DNA from: Bacteroides sp. | Lineage (GTDB): Bacteria > Bacteroidota > Bacteroidia > Bacteroidales > Bacteroidaceae | Direction of reading: 5' to 3' | DNA: 64,000 nucleotides | Assembly: GCA_015060705.1 (NCBI GenBank) | Contig: SUXY01000002.1 | Span: 1 to 64,000 of the forward strand | Program-made: the position numbers and the translations under genes | Part shown: positions 34,249-40,962 of the stretch, piece after piece | Numbering within the stretch: position 1 is the stretch's first letter | Layout: every line of letters begins with the position of its first letter | The notes under the pieces: generated by a model | What the model was told of the DNA's origin: nothing | What the model saw: only the letters and a program-made list of their open reading frames with translations | The model's database searches: none

Positions 34249-35007
34249 TTACATTTCAAACTTATCCGCATCATTCAATGCCGGGAATTTCTCTCTAAAG
34301 GCATTCAATTTCTCCATATCGACTTCGGCAGATACTTCACACTCTTGATTCATTTCGCAAGCGGCGATGGTCTTTCCATACGGGTCGATGATGACACTTC
34401 CACCACAATACTCACAAGCTGGGTCTGTACCTACTCGGTTCACACCCGCTACATAGCATTGGTTTTCGATGGCACGGGCTACGAGCAATGCACTCCATGC
34501 CGATACTCTTGGGGTAGGCCAACTGGCTACATAAAGAATCATATCGTAATCGCCACGGTTACGTGCCCATACAGGGAAACGAAGGTCATAGCAAACTTCC
34601 AACAAGATACGTACACCTCGCCATTCCACCACCACTCTTTCTGTACCAGCGGTAAAACGTTTGTGCTCGCCACCATACGTGAAGAGGTGCTTCTTGTCGT
34701 ACCAAGTCACACTACCATCGGGTTTCACAAAATAGAAGCGATTGTAATACTTGCCATCCTGAGTCACGGCTACGCTTCCGGCAATAGCTGCATCGATAGC
34801 CGCTGCCTTATCCTTCATCCATTGGAGGGTATCACTTTCGGTACTTTCGGCAACACCTTCGGGATTCGTGCAGAAACCGGTCGAAAACATTTCAGGAAGC
34901 ACATAAAGGTCGGATCCCGGATTGCGGTCGATGGCTTCGTCGGCTCTTTGCACGTTCAGGGCAGGATTTGCCCATTCAATATTTCTTTGAAGTATCGTGA
35001 TTTTCAT
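34249..35007 (-). CDS. Nitrilase-family carbon-nitrogen hydrolase, omega-amidase-like (YafV type)
   Basis: The 252-residue protein has the nitrilase catalytic triad: Glu in LPEMFSTGF, Lys in YDKKHLFTYGGE and Cys in LLEVCYDLRFPVW. The motif context FSTGFC and CYDLRFP with AENQCYVAGVNR-like segments is that of YafV/omega-amidase proteins, which hydrolyse alpha-ketoglutaramate made by glutamine transaminases. It is the first gene of the run with iorA, iorB and the aminotransferase, preceded by a minus-strand -7 box at 35031. A role in pulling glutamine-dependent transamination of aryl-pyruvates is likely but inferred. Confidence 0.85.
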   Translation of the reverse strand: MKITILQRNIEWANPALNVQRADEAIDRNPGSDLYVLPEMFSTGFCTNPEGVAESTESDTLQWMKDKAAAIDAAIAGSVAVTQDGKYYNRFYFVKPDGSVTWYDKKHLFTYGGEHKRFTAGTERVVVEWRGVRILLEVCYDLRFPVWARNRGDYDMILYVASWPTPRVSAWSALLVARAIENQCYVAGVNRVGTDPACEYCGGSVIIDPYGKTIAACEMNQECEVSAEVDMEKLNAFREKFPALNDADKFEM

Positions 35008-35030
35008 CGTTTTTCTTTCTATTAAAATCG

Positions 35031-35038
35031 CAAAGATA
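35031..35038 (-). promoter_or_regulatory. Bacteroides-type -7 box (TATCTTTG, minus strand)
   Basis: CAAAGATA on the plus strand is TATCTTTG on the minus strand. It lies 24 bases upstream of the nitrilase start and probably drives nitrilase-iorA-iorB-aminotransferase. Confidence 0.65.
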
Positions 35039-35110
35039 GTAATTATCTACAAAATCTTACTATTTATTCATTTTTTTCATTTACTTTGCATCAAACTAAT
35101 AACTGACATT

Positions 35111-36241
35111 ATGGAACAAGCAAAAGTATATTTCACCGACTTCCGTACGAAGGCCAATGGCGACGGTCTTCCTACCAAATTGAAGAAACTCTGCAAGAAA
35201 GCGGGTATTGCCGACCTCGACCTCGACGGTAAGTTCGTAGCCATCAAGATGCACTTCGGCGAGCTGGGCAACATCTCCTACCTCCGTCCGAACTATGCCC
35301 GTGCGGTGGTGGATGTAGTGAAGGAATTGGGCGGAAAGCCGTTCCTCACCGATTGTAACACCCTCTATCCAGGTAGCCGAAAGAATGCCCTCGAACACTT
35401 GTATTGTGCTTGGGAGAATGGATTTACACCGCTGACGGTGGGTTGTCCCATTCTCATCGGCGATGGATTGAAAGGTACTGACGATATAGAAGTGCCGGTC
35501 ATCGGAGGCGAGTATGTAGAAAAAGCCAAGATAGGCCGTGCCGTAATGGATGCCGATGTATTCATCAGCCTCAACCACTTCAAGGGACACGAAATGACAG
35601 GCTTCGGTGGAGCCATCAAGAACATCGGTATGGGATGCGGTTCGCGTGCCGGCAAGTGCGAGCAACACATCAGCGGTAAGACAGAGATTGACCAGGAATT
35701 GTGCCGTGGATGCAAGCGATGCATGTTCCAATGCGCCAACAATGCATTGGTATACAACAAGGAAACCATGAAGATGTCCGTCAACACTGAAAACTGCGTG
35801 GGATGTGGCCGATGCATTGCAGCCTGCAACTTCGATGCCATCTCTTCGTCCGACTACCATGCACCTCAGCTCTTGAACTACAAGATGGCGGAATATGCCA
35901 AGGCGGTCATCGACGGACGTCCTAACTTCCATATTTCTTTGGTATTGGACATCTCGCCGAATTGCGATTGCCATCCGGAAAACGATGCGCCTATCCTTCC
36001 GAACATCGGTATGTTCGTGTCGAAGGACCCGTTGGCACTCGACCAAGCTTGCGTGGATGCTTGTCTGGCGGCAACTCCTATGCCGGGCAGCCAGCTCTAC
36101 GACCGCATGCACCGTCCCGATTTCCACGACCATCATGACCATTTCAAGAACTCCACACCGGAGAGCGAATACAAGTCATGTTTGGAACATGCTGAGAAAA
36201 TTGGCATCGGTACACGGGAGTATGAATTGATAAAAGGATAA
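35111..36241 (+). CDS. DUF362 protein with two [4Fe-4S] ferredoxin motifs
   Basis: The ATG at 35111 (MEQAKVYFTDFR) is chosen. The track start at 34997 adds a hydrophobic leader that overlaps the divergent promoter region. The 376-residue protein has an N-terminal DUF362 domain (about 1-185, with AIKMHFGELGN, FISLNHFKGHEMTGFGGAIKN and a GCGSRAGK segment). Two ferredoxin motifs follow, CRGCKRCMFQC and CVGCGRCIAAC, and a C-terminal DUF362 segment. The role of the family is uncertain, but the clusters imply electron transfer. It is divergent from the iorAB operon by about 100 bases, and since IorA here lacks its own ferredoxin domain this could be a partner. That is inference. Confidence 0.88.
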   Translation: MEQAKVYFTDFRTKANGDGLPTKLKKLCKKAGIADLDLDGKFVAIKMHFGELGNISYLRPNYARAVVDVVKELGGKPFLTDCNTLYPGSRKNALEHLYCAWENGFTPLTVGCPILIGDGLKGTDDIEVPVIGGEYVEKAKIGRAVMDADVFISLNHFKGHEMTGFGGAIKNIGMGCGSRAGKCEQHISGKTEIDQELCRGCKRCMFQCANNALVYNKETMKMSVNTENCVGCGRCIAACNFDAISSSDYHAPQLLNYKMAEYAKAVIDGRPNFHISLVLDISPNCDCHPENDAPILPNIGMFVSKDPLALDQACVDACLAATPMPGSQLYDRMHRPDFHDHHDHFKNSTPESEYKSCLEHAEKIGIGTREYELIKG

Positions 36242-36242
36242 A

Positions 36243-36284
36243 AACAAATGCGAGTGTGTTGAACTGACACACTCGCATTTGTTT
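36243..36284 (+). terminator. Rho-independent terminator after the DUF362 gene
   Basis: A perfect long stem (AACAAATGCGAGTGTGT / ACACACTCGCATTTGTT) with a short TGAACTG loop begins directly after the stop codon, followed by TATTTAT. Confidence 0.92.
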
Positions 36285-36301
36285 ATTTATCACAACTCCT
36301 T

Positions 36302-36406
36302 TCATCGATTCCAAAAAAGCTTTCTTTCTTCCTCCGTCATCCCCGTGGCGTGGATGTAGTCGCACGCCATTCGGGAGAAGGAGCTGGTGTAATGGGGTTG
36401 TAGAAA
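36302..36406 (-). pseudogene. Remnant 1 of the 59-aa mini-gene
   Basis: The minus strand encodes 34 residues that align with the intact mini-gene at 37634. It contains the shared block SFSRMACDYIHATGMTEEE, then diverges (RKLFWNR) and stops. A stop codon sits immediately upstream in frame, so the part matching the first ~12 codons of the intact gene is missing. It starts 8 bases after the stop of the propeller gene at 36415, the same place the intact mini-gene takes behind the other propeller gene. Confidence 0.8.
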
Positions 36407-36414
36407 TCAATTAT

Positions 36415-37626
36415 TTATTTAAAGTGATAAACAGCTACAACCGGATTTCCATCTTCTGGATAATCCTTCAAACAATCCGGGAGATTTTTAATCATCCCTT
36501 CTTCTTTCATCCAGGCAATGGTGGCTCCGGAAGTGGCTTGGATAGCTACATTCGTTTGAGGATTCCAGTTCTTGAACCACATAGGCAATCCGCCATTCAC
36601 TTCATTTTCGATGCCCGGATAGGTTGGCCACTCATCATAGTCCTGATTTTCTTCCAAGCTTATATCGGTTTTCTGACAAAGAACCTTTCCTGTCGATTTC
36701 TCGTATGAAAGTAAATACCAATTACCGTTATTGAAGAAGCGGAAATAAAGATGCTTTGGAGTTTCACAGGCATGTCGTATATAAATCAGTTCCGGATGAG
36801 ATTCCATGTGAGTTTCAAACAATAGTTTCTTTTCCTCTGAAGAAGCACCTCTATCCATAATCAAGAACGGCTCAATTCCTTCTTTCGTCATGGTAAACAG
36901 GGTGTCATTGCAAGAAACGCCATAGCGGTATCCTTCCTGGCATTGGATGAAACAGCCCATGAAGAAACTCGTTTTCTCCAAAGGAGCGACCGAAAGATCC
37001 CAGTAATCCTTTTTCATCGACAATGTATCGATAGCGGCTTGGTCTTGATATCGGAATGTACCGATACCGAAATAAGGTGGAATGTCAAACGGGATATTCT
37101 CACGATAGGTTTCTGCTACCCAATCCAAGCCATCTCCACCGGCATAATTTACCCAACGTCCGTTTCTGTTTATTTTCTTCTCAAATTTTCCGTCGAAGGT
37201 AAACACACTGATGTTCTCGGCCTCAGACACGTATAGCTTCTGTTCCTTCTCGTTAGTCCATATAGTGAATCCCGGTGTCTGCAATCTGCCTGGTCCGTCT
37301 CCCTGTTGAGTAATTGTACGGATATATTTGCCATCGCGGCTGAACTGAAACAATTTGAATTCTTCGAAAGTTTGGACAAAAAAGAATTTATCCGTCATGG
37401 CGATATCTACAATAGTCCCAATCAAAGAAGCATCGTCATCCGTCAGTTCCAAAGGAACGTATTCGATATGTTTGATTTCATCCGTACCGATTGAAATCTT
37501 GTCCGTATGATTCAAATACTCCTTGAATGGAATGCGTGGAAGACCAGTGCTTCCCTTTTCTTCTGTACAACTTGTCATACAATACATGCTTAAAAGCATG
37601 AGACATACATAACTAAACTTTTTCAT
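36415..37626 (-). CDS. Six-bladed beta-propeller lipoprotein
   Basis: The 403-residue protein has a lipoprotein leader (MKKFSYVCLMLLSMYCMTSC) and a repeat-rich beta structure. FSRDGKYIRTITQQGDGPGR is the family block that in related Bacteroides propellers reads G-x-GPG(E/R). The remaining blades show alternating hydrophobic strands and Tyr/Trp-rich ends. Such proteins are typical envelope lipoproteins of Bacteroides (BF2992/DUF4934 type). Their ligands are unknown. It is the last intact gene of a run with the paralogue at 37818 and the mini-gene at 37634, and is 8 bases downstream of the latter. Confidence 0.85.
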   Translation of the reverse strand: MKKFSYVCLMLLSMYCMTSCTEEKGSTGLPRIPFKEYLNHTDKISIGTDEIKHIEYVPLELTDDDASLIGTIVDIAMTDKFFFVQTFEEFKLFQFSRDGKYIRTITQQGDGPGRLQTPGFTIWTNEKEQKLYVSEAENISVFTFDGKFEKKINRNGRWVNYAGGDGLDWVAETYRENIPFDIPPYFGIGTFRYQDQAAIDTLSMKKDYWDLSVAPLEKTSFFMGCFIQCQEGYRYGVSCNDTLFTMTKEGIEPFLIMDRGASSEEKKLLFETHMESHPELIYIRHACETPKHLYFRFFNNGNWYLLSYEKSTGKVLCQKTDISLEENQDYDEWPTYPGIENEVNGGLPMWFKNWNPQTNVAIQATSGATIAWMKEEGMIKNLPDCLKDYPEDGNPVVAVYHFK

Positions 37627-37633
37627 AAACCAT

Positions 37634-37813
37634 TTATTCTTTTGTTGTTAATTCCATACTTTTACTATCCCTCATCGCTTCCAACAAAGCTTCCACTTCT
37701 TCCTCCGTCATCCCCGTGGCGTGGATGTAGTCGCACGCCATTCGGGAGAAGGAACCGTTGTAGTGGATTTGAAGAAATTCGTCCAATAGTCCTTTTATGG
37801 TTTCGTTGTTCAT
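37634..37813 (-). CDS. 59-aa mini-protein between two propeller lipoproteins
   Basis: The ATG at 37813 (MNNETIKGLLDEF) is preferred because it lies 4 bases after the upstream stop. The ORF-track start at 37846 would overlap the propeller gene. The product is a small soluble, acidic, helical protein with a central block SFSRMACDYIHATGMTEEE. Two broken copies (36302 and 40230) lie within 3 kb, each on the same strand, and relic 1 keeps the same position behind a propeller gene. The TEEEVEALLEAM part is reminiscent of a small helical regulator, but I do not recognise a family. Confidence 0.75.
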   Translation of the reverse strand: MNNETIKGLLDEFLQIHYNGSFSRMACDYIHATGMTEEEVEALLEAMRDSKSMELTTKE

Positions 37814-37817
37814 ATAG

Positions 37818-39056
37818 TTATTCTTTTTTAAATGTACACAGAACAATTACATCATTACTGTCTTCGTGCAGCGAATTCTTTAGGTGAGTAATTCGTTCAC
37901 GGACAGAATTGTCCATTGACGTATTTTTATTTAGGACTTCTTCCAATTGTTCTTTTAACTTCAAGGCATCATTGAATCGGAAGAATACATAATTGTCCTT
38001 CATCGAATAACGAAAGTTGACACCACTTACTTCAAGGCCACCTAAATAATCATTGATCAAACGAATATATCGAGCCTTCCCCGTTTTCTTCTCTACCTGT
38101 ACCAATCGGTTCGTTTCCATGTTCTGCGGAGCAATGAGTTTTCCTTCCTTATATCTTTGGTAAGTTGTGTAATAATGCAATGGTGACTCCGTAGAGAATA
38201 CCAAATTACACTCATCGTGAGGAAAATTTGTGGTATAAGCCGGATAAAAATGGTTCGTAGCCTTATTGTAATGGTATAAGGTGTCCTTTATGTAAACTTT
38301 GGCCTGCTTGATACAAAAAGTGTAAATGGGAGAGTCTTTTGTGACATGCGATACATAGATTCTATTATGCGCATTAATTTCATTTGGCATCACGAGATGG
38401 CCGGGGGAAATGCCTTTTGAAACATTCCCTTTCAAATCTTGTTGCCAACAAAGATATGGATCAGCTTCAGTTTCTATGCTATTTCTAAATCGTGGTAAAA
38501 CCCCGTTACTTTTGGGTGACACAAATACCAAAGCACTGTCTTTATTTTCACTCAAATAGACTTCTTTCCATGAAGGTATCATCGGTAATTGGATAGCTTC
38601 ATCGGGTAAATGCTTTCCGTTCCAATCGTAAGCAACAATATGGTCTAATACCATATCCGAGAGATAGACTCTTTTGTTCTGTTCGTCTATGATTCCTCCA
38701 TCTACAATGAAATACTCACCCGGTCCTTGACCGCGGTTCCCGATATTACTAATGAATTTACCATCCGAACGCCGGAATAGCTTGGCGTGTTTACCATTGG
38801 TTATCAACAAATAATTATCACTGACCATTAATTGGTGAATGGCCATGTATGCTTCGCTAGCTGTATCCAGTTGAATGATTTCTACCGATTCCATCAAGTC
38901 TGAAAAATAGACGGTATGTATTTCGTCATCCAAAGTAGTGATATCAAGAGAAAACAATTCTCTTTCTTTCACGCCAACCGAATGGTTGTCCGATTGGCTA
39001 GTGCAAGCCGATAGTGCTAGCATCAAGCATAAGAATAAAATGTTGTTCTTCATCAT
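37818..39056 (-). CDS. Six-bladed beta-propeller lipoprotein, first gene of the operon
   Basis: The 412-residue protein has a lipoprotein leader (MKNNILFLCLMLALSAC, lipobox LSAC-T). The blade block RRSDGKFISNIGNRGQGPGEY is the clearest family hallmark, followed by DEQNKRVYLSDMVLDHIVAY. It is a divergent paralogue of the protein at 36415. A full promoter (TTG, 19 bases, TAACTTTG) precedes it at 39086-39115. With the mini-gene 4 bases behind it and the second propeller after that, it heads a three-gene operon. The start may be the first or second Met (MMKN). Confidence 0.87.
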   Translation of the reverse strand: MMKNNILFLCLMLALSACTSQSDNHSVGVKERELFSLDITTLDDEIHTVYFSDLMESVEIIQLDTASEAYMAIHQLMVSDNYLLITNGKHAKLFRRSDGKFISNIGNRGQGPGEYFIVDGGIIDEQNKRVYLSDMVLDHIVAYDWNGKHLPDEAIQLPMIPSWKEVYLSENKDSALVFVSPKSNGVLPRFRNSIETEADPYLCWQQDLKGNVSKGISPGHLVMPNEINAHNRIYVSHVTKDSPIYTFCIKQAKVYIKDTLYHYNKATNHFYPAYTTNFPHDECNLVFSTESPLHYYTTYQRYKEGKLIAPQNMETNRLVQVEKKTGKARYIRLINDYLGGLEVSGVNFRYSMKDNYVFFRFNDALKLKEQLEEVLNKNTSMDNSVRERITHLKNSLHEDSNDVIVLCTFKKE

Positions 39057-39085
39057 AGTATGTTTATTGTTCTGTTTATCTCAGA

Positions 39086-39115
39086 CAAAGTTAGAGATAA
39101 AAAGTGATAAAACAA
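39086..39115 (-). promoter_or_regulatory. Full Bacteroides promoter for the propeller operon (minus strand)
   Basis: On the minus strand a TTG (39115-39113) and TAACTTTG (39093-39086) are separated by exactly 19 bases, matching the Bacteroides -33/-7 consensus. It lies 30 bases upstream of the propeller gene start. Confidence 0.78.
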
Positions 39116-39301
39116 AAAAACGGGTGCGGACAAATGAAAACTTTGTTTTCTGTTGATAATCAAATGAATAAGTTGTTCTATAGCCTCATTTTTGAGGTGT
39201 CATGCGGACAACCGAGGCTTCGGAAAAGTCGTTTGTCCATGTTTTGATAAGCCATGGGGCGAATTCAATTTGCAAAAGGATTGGAAAGGGGAGAAAAACA
39301 T

Positions 39302-39336
39302 CATCCCCACTATCCTTGATTATGGTAATGGGGATG
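39302..39336 (-). terminator. Probable terminator of the KilA-N gene
   Basis: CATCCCC and GGGGATG form a stem on the minus strand with a 21-base loop, followed by ATGTTTTT. It lies 25 bases after the KilA-N stop at 39362. The rest of the gap 39116-39300 holds nothing I can identify. Confidence 0.6.
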
Positions 39337-39361
39337 AGAGAAAACTTGTAATGATAAAGAT

Positions 39362-40162
39362 TTATTTCAATAATTTCCGCTGCTCGTCATTTCCGAGAAC
39401 ACTCATCTGATGAATGGCGATTTGATTTAACTTAATCAGTCGTTCGGATTGTGGAATGCCTTGGTCTATGAAAACGGCATTCAAGTTTTCCATATTCGAA
39501 AGACAAATCAACTCGTTGATACTTGCATAATCACGGATATTTCCTTTCAAATCAGGATTCTCATCACGCCATTGTTTGGCTGTTTTACCGAACATGGCCA
39601 CATTAAGCACATCCGCTTCTTCAGCATAGATTATGCTTGCCTGTTGTGAAGTTACCTCTTCAGGTATAAGATGCTGCTTAATGGCATCGGTATGAATACG
39701 ATAATTGATTTTGGATAGTTCACGTTTGGCAGACCAACCTAATTGTTTCTGTTCTTCGGATTTCAGGCGTTGGAATTCTCGTATCAAATATACTTTAAAT
39801 TCGGGACTAATCCACATGGCAAATTCAAAAGCGATATCTTTATGTGCATATGTACCACCATAACGGCCTGCTTTAGATATTATTCCGATAGCTTTTGTCT
39901 TTTCCATCCATTCCTTGACGCTTAGTCGATAGCTGTTCAGTCCTGCTTGACTTTTAATTATGTCGAATTCGACACAATTAAACTTGGGGTTATTCAATTG
40001 TTCCCAAATGCCAAGAAATTCTACCGTATTTCGATTTCGCAACCAATTAGAAAAAAAGAATTCTCCATCTTTTGCTTTAAGCATATCGGTTAAACTGATG
40101 TAATCTTGCTCGTCAACTTTCACTATAGATACTTCAGTGTCTTTCACTATAATCTTTACCAT
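39362..40162 (-). CDS. KilA-N domain DNA-binding protein
   Basis: The 266-residue protein has an N-terminal KilA-N domain (about residues 8-115). Its signature is YISLTDMLKAKDGEFFFSNW, then TVEFLGIWEQL, and GRYGGTYAHKDIAFEFAMWISPEFK with the conserved GGTYAH and W. KilA-N domains bind DNA and occur in phage antirepressors and in Bacteroides chromosomal genes. The C-terminal part is helical (AEEADVLNVAMFGKTAKQWR). It has a -7 box at 40211. It may be a phage-derived regulator; no other phage genes are adjacent. Confidence 0.92.
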   Translation of the reverse strand: MVKIIVKDTEVSIVKVDEQDYISLTDMLKAKDGEFFFSNWLRNRNTVEFLGIWEQLNNPKFNCVEFDIIKSQAGLNSYRLSVKEWMEKTKAIGIISKAGRYGGTYAHKDIAFEFAMWISPEFKVYLIREFQRLKSEEQKQLGWSAKRELSKINYRIHTDAIKQHLIPEEVTSQQASIIYAEEADVLNVAMFGKTAKQWRDENPDLKGNIRDYASINELICLSNMENLNAVFIDQGIPQSERLIKLNQIAIHQMSVLGNDEQRKLLK

Positions 40163-40210
40163 TATAACCTCCTTATTTAATTGTTTGTATTTAATAAATC
40201 ATTTCATGTG

Positions 40211-40218
40211 CAAAGATA
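40211..40218 (-). promoter_or_regulatory. Bacteroides-type -7 box (TATCTTTG, minus strand)
   Basis: CAAAGATA on the plus strand lies 49 bases upstream of the KilA-N start. No TTG at -33 is evident. Confidence 0.6.
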
Positions 40219-40229
40219 AGAATTATAAT

Positions 40230-40360
40230 TCATAACTCATAATTCACGGCCTTCTTCATCGCCTCCAACAAAGCTTCCACTTCTTCCTCCGTCATCCCCG
40301 TGGCGTGGATGTAGTCGCACGCCATTAGGGAGAAAGAGCTGTTGTAGTAGTTTGTAGAAA
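40230..40360 (-). pseudogene. Remnant 2 of the 59-aa mini-gene (frameshifted)
   Basis: The minus strand encodes SFSLMACDYIHATGMTEEE followed by VEALLEAMKKAVNYEL and a stop, closely matching the C-terminal two thirds of the gene at 37634. Homology at the DNA level extends upstream (TTTCTACAAAC versus TTTCTTCAAATC), but a one-base deletion shifts the frame there. It is not preceded by an intact propeller gene. Confidence 0.8.
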
Positions 40361-40411
40361 TAAAATTACCAATGCCATACAAATCAATAATCTAAAAACT
40401 AGTTTCTTCAT
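40325..40411 (-). CDS. 28-aa signal-peptide-like ORF fused to mini-gene remnant
   Basis: An ATG at 40411 opens a 28-codon frame beginning MKKLVFRLLICMALVIL, a typical Sec or lipoprotein leader, and then runs into the shifted frame of mini-gene remnant 2 until TAA. The simplest reading is that the leader of a third propeller gene was joined by deletion to the following mini-gene. It could still be expressed as a small membrane peptide, but I see no promoter box for it. Confidence 0.4.
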   Translation of the reverse strand: MKKLVFRLLICMALVILFLQTTTTALSP

Positions 40412-40962
40412 AAGAATTCAATATTCTATATTATTACTGACGCGTTTATTTTTTAAACAAACTTCGTTCTTTGGCAAACGATATAAAGTCTCAAAAACAA
40501 CGTATGCTTTATCCTCTAAAAAAGTCCTTTCCTACACAAAATTTCAATCATCTGCTTACACTCCTGTCACCGGGACTTAACTGGTTGTAATTCATCGTGA
40601 AAGGGGTGGCAGGAGGGTACAACCATCGTGCCACTCCTGTCACCTACGAACGTTCGCTGAAAGATGATACATCTTACCTCGACAAGATGTATCATCTTAC
40701 TGCGATAAGATGCTACATCTTCCAGCGGAAGCCCGTATACGTTGTCTTTTCCTGATCAGTTAGACAGTTTTCTATTTCATTAACTATATTAATAGACACT
40801 TCTTCTTGAAGCCAACTGAAAATCTTGTCAATGCACGGGTGGCACGACGGTTGCACGACTCGTGCCACCGTATTTTCCCTGAGAGACAAGCATTTACATC
40901 CCATTGACAGGAGTGTAAGGAGATTCCCTGAATTTCTTGGGAAAGAGGAAGATTTCCTGCTT
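40412..40962. repeat. Gene-free stretch with nested inverted repeats, bracketed by a 15-bp inverted repeat
   Basis: CTTACACTCCTGTCA at 40555-40569 and its exact complement at 40905-40919 bracket about 365 bases. A partial copy (CACTCCTGTCACC) lies near 40632. Inside are a 14-base perfect hairpin (AGATGATACATCTT / AAGATGTATCATCT, 40662-40697), a related word (AAGATGCTACATCTT) at 40705, and a 10-base hairpin (GGTGGCACGA / TCGTGCCACC, 40838-40869). The 63-codon ORF called on the minus strand (40713-40904) has no support as a gene. The stretch could be a small non-autonomous element or a cluster of regulator sites. Confidence 0.7.

Noticed and set aside
35096-36142. 348-aa minus-strand ORF
   Set aside because: It is antisense to the DUF362 ferredoxin protein with its two intact Cys clusters.
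39362-40162. Prophage at the KilA-N gene
   Set aside because: No integrase, capsid, portal or terminase gene is found nearby; the KilA-N gene stands alone.
40713-40904. 63-aa minus-strand ORF before mfd
   Set aside because: It covers the nested hairpins of the inverted-repeat element; the frame looks incidental, with no promoter box or ribosome-binding site.
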